Shown here: piece after piece, positions 11,290 to 23,512 of the stretch
How positions within the stretch are numbered: position 1 is the stretch's first letter
How the letters are laid out: the number at the start of each line of letters is the position of its first letter
Origin: Brugia malayi
Taxonomy: Eukaryota; Nematoda; Chromadorea; Rhabditida; Onchocercidae
Direction of reading: 5' to 3'
Length of the DNA: 64,000 nt
NCBI RefSeq assembly: GCF_000002995.4
Contig: NW_025062478.1
Span: forward strand, 1,178,001-1,242,000
The notes under the pieces: generated by a model
Told to the model about the DNA's origin: nothing
Database searches by the model: none
What the model saw: the letters and a program-made list of their open reading frames with translations, nothing else
Made by a program: the position numbers and the translations under genes

Positions 11290-12975
11290 TGTGACCCGGC
11301 ATTCTTAACGGTCTATCTCTTATTGTGTTATCTATTTCTTACTTGTTCTTTCCTTTGTCATACTGAGTAACAAAGGTTCTCAAGTGGTGTTGCTTCCCAT
11401 GTTTTCCGTATTATCTCTTACAAAAGTTTTTTTTTTTGTATGATGGCTTAGCTGTGTGGAAGTTCCAAGAGGAGAAGTGTGAGGTAGAATGGAAGTTCAT
11501 GTTCATTTTAACAGATGAAATTGGGTCATTGCTGTTTAATCGGAAGTTAAAAGTCACAGGAGGGGGTCCAAAAATGATGTTATAGGATCGTCTTGAATCA
11601 TGAATATCTTGCGATATCGTAGTTGTGAGTACTGTCATAAGGTTAGATTGCGTGTGTAGGGAGATTTATCGGAGTCTGATTACGAGAAGAGCAGAATTTC
11701 ATCCCTTTCTTTTTCCTCCTCTTCCTTTCCCTTCACATACAGTTTGGTTTGGTTATGTAGTTGTAATAGAATTGGAGTTTTTTTCTTTTTTGTCTTCTTG
11801 TGTTTACCAAAAGGGATATTCTTCGTAGGTTAAGCCTAAACTTTTGAAATTTGAGTTAAAAAAGATTGAATTATGATGCTATAATCAAGCGTTCTTTTGG
11901 CAGGAAATTCTATTGAAACGGAAGAGTGAAATCTATGTTTGTGAGTGTCGTTCTTTAAATCTATTTGTTTTGTTGTTTTCTCTTTTTTTTTTTCTTTTTT
12001 CTTCTTTCCTCTCTACTACATAGTATACAGAGGGCATTTATAAGGTTTGGACGGTTTGGACTGAGATGAGGTTTTTTTTTTTATCGGTCGGCATGAATCA
12101 TTCCTTTTTTTTTTTCTCTCTCTCTTCTCCTTTGTTAGTAAAGAAAGAGTAATATATTGGAAAGACGTTAAAAAGAACATATGTGTTGTTGACCTTCCCT
12201 TTTGGTATATTGCCCATTGTCAGCTGCCTAAAATTTTCCATTCTCAATTAATGATTAAAAAATTATTTGGTGGTGAGTAAAAGGGAAGTAGTAGTAGTTA
12301 TGACATTACCGTTATCAAAGTAAGATGCAAATCAGTTAGGTTAAAGTTTTACTAGTTTGTTTCATGAATTGGAGGAAGAGATGGAATACGAATGCTTCTA
12401 TAGTGCTTCCCTCTCTCTCTCTCTCTGTTTCAGTGGTTGAGATGAAAAGGCTGGCTTTTTGTGTATTCGATAGTTCACGATATGTTGTAACTCGTAGTAG
12501 ATTGAGTTGATATTGGTACTACAATTCTGTAGAAGGGATTGTGACAGTATGATATATGAAATATGAATGAATGAGTAAGTGTGAGAGAGATGAAATGTAT
12601 ATTCTTTATGTAAGATTATTTTCCACTTGGTGAAGTGAGCGCTGGTTTTGTTCGAGCATATGCATTTCCTTGGTTGTAAATCAGAGTGATAACTAGTATC
12701 GTCTTTCTCACGCTTGCTTCCTTCGGTTAACTACATCAATCAATCAATTAAAGCTGATAGATTTACTGTAGTTTGCTTCTTTGTTTATGGAGACGATTAG
12801 TGTGTTAAAGCAGTTTGGGAGGTTGCTTGCACTGTTTCTGAGAGTGTGTGTGTGTGGTATTTGAGAGACGCGAATTGTTGAAGTTATTTCTCAGATAAGA
12901 ATTTATGGTATTCCTTGGATGAGATGTACTGGGTACGAATTTAAACTGATTTTGAAATTCCGGAATATTCATGGC

Positions 12976-13053
12976 TAAGCTTGAACTGCCAGTGGTCTTG
13001 TGATCCGTTGAGAAATTTTGGATCGAATCACAGCCAACTGGTGGCTCAGCTTG
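12976..13053 (+). ncRNA. mir-250: microRNA hairpin, miR-250/miR-2 family
   Basis: A long imperfect stem is formed by a 5' arm (about 12977-13005) beginning AAGCTTGAACTGCCAGTGG and a 3' arm (about 13021-13052) ending GGCTCAGCTT. The 3' arm contains TCACAGCCAACTGGTGGC, which differs from C. elegans miR-250 at two positions over this stretch, and also contains the ATCACAG seed of the miR-2/miR-43 family. The predicted mature form starts at 13026 (AATCACAG...). Whether the 5' end matches miR-2 or miR-250 register needs small-RNA reads. Confidence 0.85.
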
Positions 13054-13220
13054 CTGTGTGCTGCACTTTTTCTTGGATTTCCTTTGTTGTTGTCTGTGGT
13101 TGAGGTATTACTTTTAGTGATGATTCTTTTGAGTACTCATATTGAAGTAAGATATGTCCAATTTCTCATGAATGTAATGTCATGATCGCGAAGGGCCTTA
13201 TCCCTCTTTGTAGTTCTGTT

Positions 13221-13302
13221 AACAAATCTCGTGAGCCGTATCGGCTTTGTGGTACATTGTAATTCGGTTATGCATCACAGCACGATTCGGCTCGCGAAGT
13301 GT
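13221..13302 (+). ncRNA. microRNA hairpin, AUCACAG-seed (miR-2/miR-43-like)
   Basis: The 5' arm AACAAATCTCGTGAGCCGTA (from 13221) pairs with the 3' arm around 13270-13302 through the blocks GAGCCG, ATCG, GC and TGTG, leaving a loop of about 15-20 nt. The predicted mature strand, 13273-13294, starts CATCACAGCACGATTCGG. Positions 2-8 are ATCACAG, the seed of the miR-2/43 group, but the remainder matches no family member I know. It lies 170 bp after the miR-250-like hairpin, consistent with local duplication of a miR-2-type precursor. Confidence 0.75.
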
Positions 13303-13426
13303 TAATTTTTCATGTTATCTGGGTATCTGTTATTTTTACCTTCCGTACACTCCAAATATCTTTAGAAGCCATCCTTACCTACGTGAAGTATTCTGAATGC
13401 TGTAATTGTTTTATTTAAATTATGGG

Positions 13427-13491
13427 AGTAATGGCCTGGATTTTGTCCAAAGCGTTGTAATACAGCTTTGGCACCATTCAGACCACTACAC
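13427..13491 (+). ncRNA. Probable microRNA hairpin with UUUGGCAC 5' end
   Basis: The 5' arm (about 13428-13455, ATGGCCTGGATTTTGTCCAA within it) pairs with the 3' arm (13463-13491). The stem has blocks CCAAAGC, TGG.CTG.AT and few mismatches. The predicted mature strand, 13467-13488, starts TTTGGCACCATTC. Its first eight bases equal those of vertebrate miR-96 and, as I recall, nematode miR-791. Location 120 bp beyond another precursor on the same strand supports it. Function is unknown. Confidence 0.65.
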
Positions 13492-13620
13492 CTAATTTCA
13501 CCTTTATACCTTTACTTCGGGCATTGTTGTGATTTCATAAACCTATGAAATAGATGTTCATGGCTTTTCTCTTCATAAGTGTGGTTTGTTTCATTTGTTT
13601 AAAATATTAATGATCGTATA

Positions 13621-15631
13621 TTGAAAAAGAATATCATTTTTTTTCGTTTTTTAGCAAGCCTGAAAGCAATCATATAATCATCCCGAACTTACTGTGGGCT
13701 GAACCATTCCGTGTTGTGTATACTGAAAGTTCCTGAAATCTATGATCCAATTATTGTTTTGAAATTGGCAAATAACCTATTGTCTATGAATAATCTTACC
13801 AGTAACATTTATAAGTGTCAATTTTTTTTTTTTTTTTGCATGTCGGGTGTACTGTATATTGAATTTCTTGCAAGAAGATGAAAATTTTGTTCCTTAGAAA
13901 TATGTAATGGACTTTAACATCTGTTCCTAAATAATTTATAGCATATATTTGCTTATTAATAAGCAAAATTAATAAATTACTAAAATTATTCCTATTCTTA
14001 ACTTCTAAAATTTGTAATGCTTTTTATTGAGCACATAACTATTTTTTTTTTTTTTATCAAAGTTTTCGAAGAAGTTACAAAATTTCTGGTGCTATTTTAT
14101 CAAGGTTGCAATTTCCACATTTCCTTCTTTTTTTTTTTTTTTTTTTTATCTAAATTATTTAGCCAAGTTATACAGATCAGTTGGAAGAGGAAATGTTATA
14201 AAATTGGTTAGCTTTTTGATAGGAAATTTTGCATTTGATTAATGCAACCTTAAGCGTGTATGTGTATATATTATAAACAGGTACCTATCTCCGATTGGTA
14301 TCGAAATATTATTGAATGTTTTTGCTGGGAATACAATTACTATTTCCCATCTTATCTATTGCTTTCACAAATACATTGTTTGCATACATAATAATATATC
14401 AATCATATAATTTGCTAATACAACATCGATTATACCAGTTCATATTGCAAATGCTAAAGTATTTTAATACATTTACAAATTTCATTTTACTACAGTAACA
14501 ATTAAATTAAAAGATTTTTTTTTTTTTTTTTTAAATGATAAACTTGAACAACAATAAGTAAAACGAGTTAATCAATTCATAAATTGTAACATCATGGGAA
14601 ATTACTTCATCATGTAATAATTTACTCAATAGACGATCAATTTAAAAGGTTTGCAAATTTTGTAACGAGTACCAAGCTTTATTCCCTAATTTATAATTTA
14701 TATTTTTCGCTTCAGTTTCAAATTTCGGTTTTCGTTACGGTTAATTTAAATTATAGCTCCATGAGAGAATCCAATAAAAAATTGTCTTGCATATTGTGTA
14801 AGCTAATGAATGTAAGCATCAAACACATATTTCGATGGTGGACAGTTGACACATATTAACGATCTTTTGAGTGTTTCAACATCTGTGATTGGAGTGCTTT
14901 GTACATGTTGGGACATCATCAGCTGTCGTTATTTCATTATTATTATTATTATCGTTATTTTATTATTATTGTTATTGTCATCCTTGTCGCCATTTATTGT
15001 TAACAATATTATTAATTTTACCGTTATTACTAATTATTATTATACTATTTGTTATTAATTATTATTATTATTATCGTTGTCATTATTAAATTATTATTAC
15101 TATTAAATTAAAAAATTTTATTGTTATTATTACTGTTATTATTATTATTATCAAAATATAATTGACTGAAATATATGATGAATAAGCCAATAAAAATAAG
15201 ACGCGTAAATTATTTGCAAGCAAAAATTTCATGATGAAATGATTTGTGCAAAAATCTATTTCATTTGTTTACATTGTTTATCGAAGTTTTAGTTTGAATG
15301 AAAAATAAACAAAAATGAAAAAAAAAAAAATAAAAGAAGAAAAAAGGAAGAAATTTAATCATTCTTATTTCATCAAAATGACCAATGATTGTTTAGTACA
15401 GTGAAATGAAATGCATGAAAAGTATGTGAAATTCTTTTCAATCATTCAATTATTAACAATCATCATTAGTCATACAGGAAATGCTATACTGTTGCTATTT
15501 TATTTTTTTTTAAATATTTTAAAGTATGAAATTGATAAATGAAAAACAAAAAGAAAAAAAAAAAATCAGCAAAAAAAGGAAAAATGAAAAAAATGTACAA
15601 AATTACTTTTACACAATTTCAAAAAAAAAAA
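13621..15631. other. AT-rich intergenic region between microRNA tract and secreted-protein gene
   Basis: Contains poly-T runs, an ATT/ATTGTT microsatellite at about 14937-15155 and no recognisable coding exon or structured RNA. A GAACTT...AAGTTC pairing near 13691-13735 is weak and was not called. Confidence 0.6.
14937..15155. repeat. ATT-type microsatellite cluster
   Basis: Interrupted (ATT)n and (ATTGTT)n units over about 220 bp. Confidence 0.85.
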
Positions 15632-18600
15632 TCAATTGGACCATAATAAATTAGTTTTTATATCAATAGCTGGTCTTCGATCTGCTTCCTTAAATTTCTT
15701 TTCAAATTTTTGATAAACTATTTCACGAAACATTTCATAGCATTGACCCTGAAATAAAGGTAAAGAATTAAAACAATGTTCATTGTTGAAAGTAATATTA
15801 TAGTCAATAAAAATTATTTCTATAAATTATTTATTACACTAAAATGGAAATGAAATTAATTTGATGAAATTATATATATATATATATATATATATTTTTT
15901 ATTATTGATAAAGAATATTTGAATGAAATATGAGTAGCAAAGATAGTAAATATTTATTTTTGTATTATCTATTATTGATATCATTTGATAATACATTTAA
16001 ATTATTTAAATATTTTATGATAACTTTTATTGATTCTGATATTTGTCTAATAGATTATTTTATATTTTAAACTCAATTAAACTTAAAATTGCCCATTTCT
16101 TTCTATTAATTTGCATTTGTTTATATTTTTATCATTCATACAAAATTTTCATATGAATTTTTGATTCATAAGTTAGAAATATATAAAAAAAATCATTTGT
16201 AAAATGATTAATTGAAAAGTTTTCATTTACAAAATTCTAATAAATTCTTTGTTAAATTTGATAATATTAATGTTGAAATTTAACTTCACTTTTTTCATGT
16301 TTAAATTGTTATTTTTGTTTAAATTTAATTTTTTGCTCTTCAAGCTGATATTTTTTAATTTCAAATTGATTGAGCGATTTTTTCCTTTTTTTTTTTTTTG
16401 TATGAATTGCAATCCAAAGCTTTTCAATAGGTTAATAAGGTTAGTTAAATTTAATTTACAATTTATTTCCATTTTATAAATCTTTGTTTGAATTATTGCT
16501 AAATGAATCGATTAGATCTGATGATGATGATGATAGTAATGATAGTGATAATATTAATAATGATAATAATAATAATAATAGTGTTGATGGTAATAAAGGT
16601 GACAATAATGATGACAATGATGATTTATGTTGACAGTTGCGCCTATTTGTTCAGTTGTTATAAATTATAAAAATGATTTTACTTCGATATGATATCATAG
16701 AGATTTGGAATGAAAGGAAACTAACTGTCAACTTTTTCTAACAATTTTATTATTTTTCAATATTTTACGATTATATTTTTTAAATTAGAAAAAAAAAAAC
16801 TAATTATTTTGAAATGAAAAGAAATTTTTTTTGAATTACTTAAATAAAATAACTTAAAATTGTAAAAAAAAAAACTACTAAATATTAAAACTTGAATTCA
16901 ATATTTTCCATTAAATTTTTTGCTGAAAAATTTGAAAAAACTTTTGAATTTAACATTTTATAATCGTTAATTTATACATTCATTATGTAAAAGAAAAAAA
17001 AAAAGGAAATATTTGTGATCAAAGAAGGAATAAAAGTAAAAAATTAGTAATATTATAAGACTAACGAAATTTTTTTAATGAATAAAAAGAAAAAAAATTA
17101 AATTTATTGCAAATTTAAAAAAAAAAAAAAATTTTACATAATTTAATTCTAACAAATTAAAATTGAACTAGCTAAATTTTTTAATGAATAAAAAGAAAAA
17201 AAATTAAATTTATTGCAAATTTAAAAAAAAATTTTACATAATTTAATTCTAAAAAATTAAAATTGAACTAATTAGCTAACTAACCTTAAAATTAATCCTT
17301 TTTCGTAAATTACCCTTTATGCAAATTTGATTAAAAATTCGTGTGACAAAAGCACTACATGTTGGACATGAACCATCAAAACAATGATAAGCACATTGAT
17401 GTCGTAAGCAGTAATTAGTTTTAATAAAATTAAAATTTGTTTGTTGAATGCATTTTGTTGCACAATTCACCAAAATAGAACATTCATCTGAAATTTTTAT
17501 CAAATTTTAAGTTTTAACATTTCATTTTTTACATTTTGTTTGTTTTTTTTTTTCCTTATTTTTTATCTAATTTCTTCCTTTTTTTTAATAATTTTTTATA
17601 TTTAAATTAATATTATTTGATATATAATTATTAGAAAATATTAAATATATAATTTCATTCATTAATCTTTTAATTTATTTTTTTTAATATATATTTTTAA
17701 TCAATTGTTTGGGGAGCTGAAAAAAAAAGAATTTTTTTTCAATCATTTCGTTCTGAATTAAGAAGTAAAATATAATTTAAACAAAAAACAAATGAAAAAT
17801 TTTCAGATTTTATTTAAATTTTGAATTTTTTTTTTCTAAAAAATTTCTAATTTCTTTTCAAAATTTTTCATTTTTATCTGAATTGCAAGGAAGAAAGGAA
17901 TGATTTGGACAAAATTAGCAACACTTTATTTCAACGAAAATATCATTTAAATTGTTTTCTTTTTTTTTTTTTTTAAGATATAAAAATTGTTTATTTAAAT
18001 TTTCGTTCATTTTATCTCTTTTTCCTATTTTTCCAATTTTATAGTAATAATAGTTCAGCGATTAGAACTAGTAATAAATAATAATAATAATAAATAAATG
18101 ATAACAATAATAATAATAATAAATAAATAAATAAATGATAACAATAATAATAATAAATAAATAAATGATAACAATAATAATAATAATAAATAAATGATAA
18201 CAATAATAATAATAATAAATAAATAAATGATAACAATAATAATAATAATAACTGAAATAATGAATGATAATAGCCAGAATAACAGATGATAAATTTAATA
18301 ACTATGATAAATTGATTAACAACTAAATATATTTCTCATACTTTAATTAATTAAAATATTTAATTAAAAAAAAAAATTTTTGAATAAACTATTAACATAC
18401 TCTCAGATGATCGTTCACTACCAGATAAAACATCAATTAATTGTTCTTTACTTAATTTACAAATTGGACAATTGTTGCATTCATCTAAACAACCAACTGT
18501 AAATATACAACCATAGTCGATACTTTTATCCAAATCATTGTACATTTCTTTGTTAATGATTGAATCATTGAATCGATTGATAATGTATGATATCTGTTAG

Positions 18601-18796
18601 ATAAATATTTTATTTATCAATAATTTTTTAAGTTTTTTTTTTAAAAAATATTTAAAAAAAAAAAAAAATTGATGAATTAATCTTTCTTTTCCCTTTCTTT
18701 TTGCTTTCTAATTCTTATAAAATGCTTCTTTTTAGCATAAGCTATTTTAATTAATGGTAAAAGTAGTGATAAAAATAGTAGTAAAAATAACAACTA

Positions 18797-18847
<51 letters not shown>

Positions 18848-19306
18848 AATGATAATAATAATAATAAATAAATGATAAAAATAATAATAATAACAAATAA
18901 TAATATTAATAAACGATAGTGATACTATTATTATTATAATTATTATTTTTATTATTAATCATTTTTCACAAGTACTTTATGATAAAAATACTTATCATCA
19001 GATCTATCGTCATCTCTTTCTTTTCCTTCTAATTGAAAAATATTCAAATTTTTGATTATATTATTCTTATCAATCTGATCAAAACAAGCAGAAAAAAGCA
19101 AACATTAAACGTTTGATAAAAATTTGAAATTTTTATATATAAATTTTTGAAAATTAAAAAAATTTTTTAATTCATACCTTTAGACATTTTTTTCTCACTG
19201 CACAAGCCAATAGTTGATTACATCGTTGATTGGTTGTTTTATTAGCTCTGATCGGTATGATAAGAAAAATGATGAAAAAATTGATGATCACGTATAAAGT
19301 AAGCAT
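15632..19306 (-). CDS. Predicted secreted cysteine-rich protein
   Basis: Five exons join in phase on the - strand: 19306-19178, 19074-18976, 18593-18401, 17487-17285 and 15748-15632 (TGA), giving about 246 residues. The protein starts with a hydrophobic signal peptide (MLTLYVIINFFIIFLIIP, residues 1-18) and then carries 18 cysteines, an even number suited to disulphides: three in residues 29-41 (C-x5-C-x5-C), five in the region CLDECNNCPICK, nine in the fourth exon (ECSILVNCATKC, YCLRHQCAYHC, SCPTC, QIC) and one near the start of the last exon. No transmembrane segment follows, so secretion is likely. I do not recognise the family. The exon 2 donor is uncertain: a GT 6 nt further on (exon end 18970) is also in phase. 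An acceptor-like TTTATTTTAG lies about 60 nt upstream of the ATG. Confidence 0.7.
15871..15894. repeat. (AT)n run in intron 4 of the secreted-protein gene
   Basis: Uninterrupted TA dinucleotides over about 24 bp. Confidence 0.85.
16513..16620. repeat. GAT/AAT microsatellite
   Basis: GATGATGATGAT followed by interrupted AATAAT/GATAAT units, within an intron of the secreted-protein gene. Confidence 0.8.
17050..17275. repeat. Tandem duplication of about 110 bp
   Basis: The block AATTTTTTTAATGAATAAAA ... AAATTAAAATTGAACTA occurs twice back to back, differing mainly in the length of one poly-A run. It ends at the donor of exon 4 of the secreted-protein gene. Confidence 0.85.
18052..18270. repeat. 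AAT/AAATA microsatellite with repeated ATGATAACAATAAT motif
   Basis: Units AATAATAAATAAATGATAAC recur about five times with variable trinucleotide number. The reverse strand reads as a Leu/Tyr low-complexity frame that is not a gene. Confidence 0.9.
18795..18910. repeat. (AAT)n microsatellite
   Basis: About 50 bp of pure AATAAT followed by AAATAAATGATAATAAT variants, in intron 2 of the secreted-protein gene. Confidence 0.9.
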
Positions 19307-19370
19307 TACGTGAAACGTGACAAAAAATTATTCTGTTATAAGAATTACGTCAAAAATATGCGCAAACCTA

Positions 19371-20120
19371 AAATAAAGAAATATCAATTTCATAGATTGT
19401 GGAACAAAAATTTTACATTGTTTAAAAACGAAAAACAATTGATAATTAGTACAAATTGTAAATGACAGAAAAATTCATCGCTTCATTATGTTAATTTAAT
19501 TTTTTTTCAAACTCAATTAGTTGATATGAGAGTAATGATTAACTGAGTAAGTAATTGTGACAGAATTGCAAATGACAATTTTAAAATGAAAACAATTAAT
19601 GTGAATTAAATATTATTTTTTCAACTGATAAAATTTGAACATTTTAAATTATTTTGTTTTTTTTTTTTTTTTTTCTTTGCAAAAAGCAATTATCATTGTT
19701 GTCCTTAATAGAGTGATTATTTAGTTACAAATATCTTCGAAATTTAATTTAGTGAACCGTAAAAATGATTTATTGTCGATCGTATTTGATTGAATGAATT
19801 AAAAGCGAATTAGAAGAGAAAAATAATATGGATTGAAAAATATGATTAAAATTTATTTCAAATGAATAAATAAAAAAAATAACCTGAAAATTTAATTTAA
19901 ATTTTCATTGTTTTATCGTTTCTTTTTCTAAAAATATTGTTAAATTTAAATTTTAACATTAATAAATAATGAAGAAATCAAAAAAAGAGAGAGAGAGATA
20001 ACAATAATAATAACAATGATAACAATTAATGATAATGTTAATGATAAGAAACATTAGTTTTGCTTTATATTCTGTGTTGTTTTAAAATATAACAAATTTT
20101 TTGCCGTATTTAAAAGGAAT

Positions 20121-20157
<37 letters not shown>

Positions 20158-20695
20158 GCTTTTACAAACAATCTGTTTTGTTTTGTTTTTTTTATTCATT
20201 TAATTTTATTAAGCAAAATTAGTTTACTTTTAATTTTCATTTTTCTTTTCTCTTCTATTTCGTCTAAAAATAAATACTCTTTATTTTCTCTAAAACAGAA
20301 AAAAAAAATGAAAAATCTTGTTTTAATTTAAATTTAATCACTTCATGATTTTTTTTTTTTAACATGATTTGATATAGAAAATGATTGAATGATTAAATTT
20401 AATTTAATTAGCTATGAAGTGGAAATGAAATATTAGCTAAAAATTTAATGAAAGATGCATATTTGTTAACACTCAATGTATTATTGCTAATTTAATAGGT
20501 ATAAAAATTTAATAACAAGAATTAAATTAAATTAAATTAATTATTTTACTCAATTTTTAACTTATAATAAACGAAAGAAAAAAAAATTACGAGAGAAAAT
20601 GGAAGAATATGAAAGGTTAAATTATTGTTTAAATCAAATTTTTTCAATATAGAAAAATAAATTAAAGTTAGATAATTTTTAGTATATGAAAATTC

Positions 20696-20733
<38 letters not shown>

Positions 20734-21700
20734 TAAAAATTTAAAAAAAAAAATGAACGGAAAAAAAAAAGAATGTTATAATTAGTTAGCACAAATTGAA
20801 TTTTAGTTAAATTTTAAACTTAAATAAATTTTAATGAAATTAAAAAATAACTCAATAACTAATTGTTAGAAATTCAAATATTTATAAATAAATCTGAAAT
20901 GATGCACGTAAAAGAAATATTTTATTTAATTAAATGTTTATTTGCGCTCATCGATTTCAATGCGATGCTTTTTTCATTTGGAAGTAAATTAATTTTACCA
21001 ATTATTTTTACTGGTTTTCTTCATTATTCGAATCGTTTTTCACAATAAACTTTTGATAGAATTCACAAAAGAAGAAAAAAAAAAAATATATTAGCAATAA
21101 CAAGTTTTGCAATTATTTAGCAAAAAAAAAAATTCAAAATATTTTAAAAAAAAAAAAGAAAATCCATTAAATACTCATAAAAATTTTATCATAAAAAATG
21201 ATAAAATTGTTCTTTTTTTCTCTTCCTCTTTCTCTCATACCTCAACTAAATTGAATATAAAATGTAAACTTTTTATGATAAATAAAAGTATCATTTATTT
21301 ATAATTTATGTAAATAATTAAGTAAACAAATAAAATTTGAATAATTCATTTTTTTTTTCGATATATTATAATTCTTTTTTCCAGGAACCTTTTTGCATAA
21401 AAAAAAATTTTTTTTTTCACTTATTTATTATAAGTTAAATAGAAATTTTGTATGTTTAGCAAGAAGAAAAGTTTTTAGATTATTTTGAAAACACATTTAT
21501 AATATCCTCTTAAATGACATTCTAATTTATTTATCAGCAATACAAATAATTCATTATTTTTTGTCATTTTTTATTTAATTTTAAAATTGACAAAAGAAAT
21601 TAAAACTCTGAGGCAAATATCTATTCAATTTAACACTAGCCATTTATATAAAACTCTACAAAAATTCACAAATACAAATTATTTTTTACTCAAATTAAAA
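19371..21700. other. Intergenic region between divergent secreted-protein gene and NAA10
   Basis: Very AT-rich with long poly-A runs (for example 20130-20153, 20697-20729) and GAGAGA near 19987-19998. Short open frames here are built on homopolymers. Nothing coding is recognised. Confidence 0.6.
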
Positions 21701-22103
21701 TCAAAACTGTGGTGGGAATTAGTTGTGAGCATTTAGGGCCGTGAAATAATAGGTCTCCTCCTATATATAGGTTTTCAGGTTTTATCGGGTGGTGATTTGT
21801 TGTGGTTCAGGTAGGTTTGGCATTACCCGTATTGTTTGTTTTTGGATTTATAATCGGTTCATTTCAGGTTAATTTTAGGTGTAGGAAAGTAATTGATAGT
21901 ATGAATTGAAAACTTTGAGACAAATAGTTTAAGTAAGAGTGTAAATAGTGTGCAGAAAAGTAACTGATGGTATGAATTATTTAGATAATAGATAGAAAGA
22001 ATGAAATATAGATAGCATAAGTGTGGATAACAAAAGTGTTAGATAGTTAGTAAGTTAACTAATTTGAAAGTTGATAATATTTAGATAATATTAATAATTT
22101 CAG
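21701..22103 (+). promoter_or_regulatory. Less AT-rich island upstream of NAA10, ending in a splice-acceptor-like site
   Basis: The segment 21710-21870 is notably GT-rich compared with its surroundings (GGTCTCC, GGTTCAGGTAGG, GGGTGGTG), compatible with a promoter. AATTTCAG at 22096-22103 lies 13 nt before the NAA10 ATG. A minimal upstream frame ATG AAA GGA TGA (22109-22120) overlaps the true start in another frame. Confidence 0.4.
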
Positions 22104-22116
22104 AATCGATGAAAGG

Positions 22117-23512
22117 ATGAATCTTCGGGTAGCAAAAGCAGATGATTTATTGAATACGCAACATTGCAATTTGTTATGTTTACCCGAAAATTACCAGATG
22201 AAATATTACTTTTATCATGCTTTATCATGGCCACAGTTATCGTATGTTGCCGAAGATGATAAGGTAAAAGAGATACCGATAATGGATATCAAATAACTTC
22301 TTTTGATCTCATTTTTAGAAATTTATCAAAATTTAAAACCGTAGGCTACTTTGCGAAATGTTTAAGCAAAGACAGATATGGTCACTTAACTGTTTGATGT
22401 GTTAACATATCAAGAATTTAGTGTCATCATGTGTAATTGATTTCTTCTATATTTCATCTTGATTTCATTTACTGTTTATTAGTAAACATAGTAAGGTGAT
22501 AGCGGAAGATAACAAATCTAAATTTCGAAATTTTACAAAACAGTGTATATGTGAATATTGTTACTAGAAAATTAAAAGGTACATCATTTATATAAGTAAA
22601 AAGGTGAAGGACAAGTGTCAAACAAAATTTTCGAGCCTGAGATTTTGAGATTTTTCAAAAATTTTTTCATTCTCGTTGTTGTTTTCAATCTTTTGCTTTC
22701 ATTATAGGGTCAGATTGTGATGCAAAAAAGCCTCCTAATAAGTAGCATTTCAAATAATTATTGCATATTTTATTGCGAAATCAATTAATCAGTCAGTTTT
22801 AGGGTAATATTGTTGGTTATGTATTGGCAAAAATGGAAGAAGAAGCAGATGATGAACCCCATGGTCATATTACTTCATTGGCGGTCAAGCGCTCATATCG
22901 CCGTCTCGGTCTTGCCCAAAAGTTAATGGATCAAACAGCTCGTGCAATGATTGAAACATTCAATGCTCGTTATGTCTCGCTTCATGTACGTGTATCAAAT
23001 AGAGCTGCACTGAATCTTTATCAGGTTTATTATTTTTGATAATTTGTCATCTTTTAAGATCTTAAAAACTATTCTTAAATCCTAAAAGAATAATTGAGAA
23101 ATTATTTCGGTGGTTGATGTTACTATTTTATGGTGAATGGTATAATATTATAATGTCCTTAAATTCCATATATTCTGGAATAATTCCATCCCTTACAGTT
23201 GTCTTATGGAAAGAAAAAATGAAAATATTAAATGAATACTTATCGAAGAGTGTCGTCAAAAAAAAAAAAAGAAATTTTTTATTAAGGAAAGGATAACTAT
23301 GCAATTGATGAAAATTTCTTTTACAGAACACTTTAAAATTTGAAATTTCTGATGTGGAACCGAAATATTATGCTGATGGTGAGGATGCCTACGCAATGAA
23401 ACGTCCATTGGTGCAATTTGCTATGGAAAATAATATTGAACCAGCAGATAGGAAAGCATTTTTTAGTACGAAAGAAGAAAGAGAGCATGCAAGGAAGCTG
23501 AAAAATAACTAG
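22117..23512 (+). CDS. NAA10: N-alpha-acetyltransferase 10, catalytic subunit of NatA
   Basis: Three exons: 22117-22263, 22803-23024 and 23327-23512 (TAG), 184 residues. NAA10 transfers acetyl from acetyl-CoA to the N-terminus of nascent proteins at the ribosome with NAA15, acting on Ser/Ala/Thr/Gly starts after methionine removal. The match to animal NAA10 is almost uninterrupted: [62 protein letters not shown] (acetyl-CoA loop R-R-L-G-L-A at 82-87), [20 protein letters not shown] and [22 protein letters not shown] sequence near 130-145. The acidic C-terminal tail of the human enzyme (235 aa) is absent; the short form agrees with C. elegans DAF-31/NAA-10. Start chosen because it gives [20 protein letters not shown], aligned to the human N-terminus. 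Confidence 0.97.

Larger units (their letters stand above)
8500..13620 (+). ncRNA. Putative primary microRNA transcript region (boundaries unknown)
   Basis: About 5 kb with less extreme AT content than its surroundings, no convincing protein exons and four stem-loops whose 3' arms match microRNA seeds on the + strand (11225-11289, 12976-13053, 13221-13302, 13427-13491). The last three fall within about 520 bp. The shared orientation and the pairing of a miR-61-type with a miR-250-type hairpin, as in the Caenorhabditis mir-61/mir-250 cluster, suggest one polycistronic primary transcript. Start, end and any introns cannot be placed. Other contents are simple repeats (8532-8778, 9779-9912) and a run of GGGGGGGGG near 9693. 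Confidence 0.55.

Noticed and set aside
13691..13735. Possible fifth microRNA hairpin (GAACTT...AAGTTC)
   Set aside because: Only the outer six pairs are solid; the interior does not pair well and no known seed is present.
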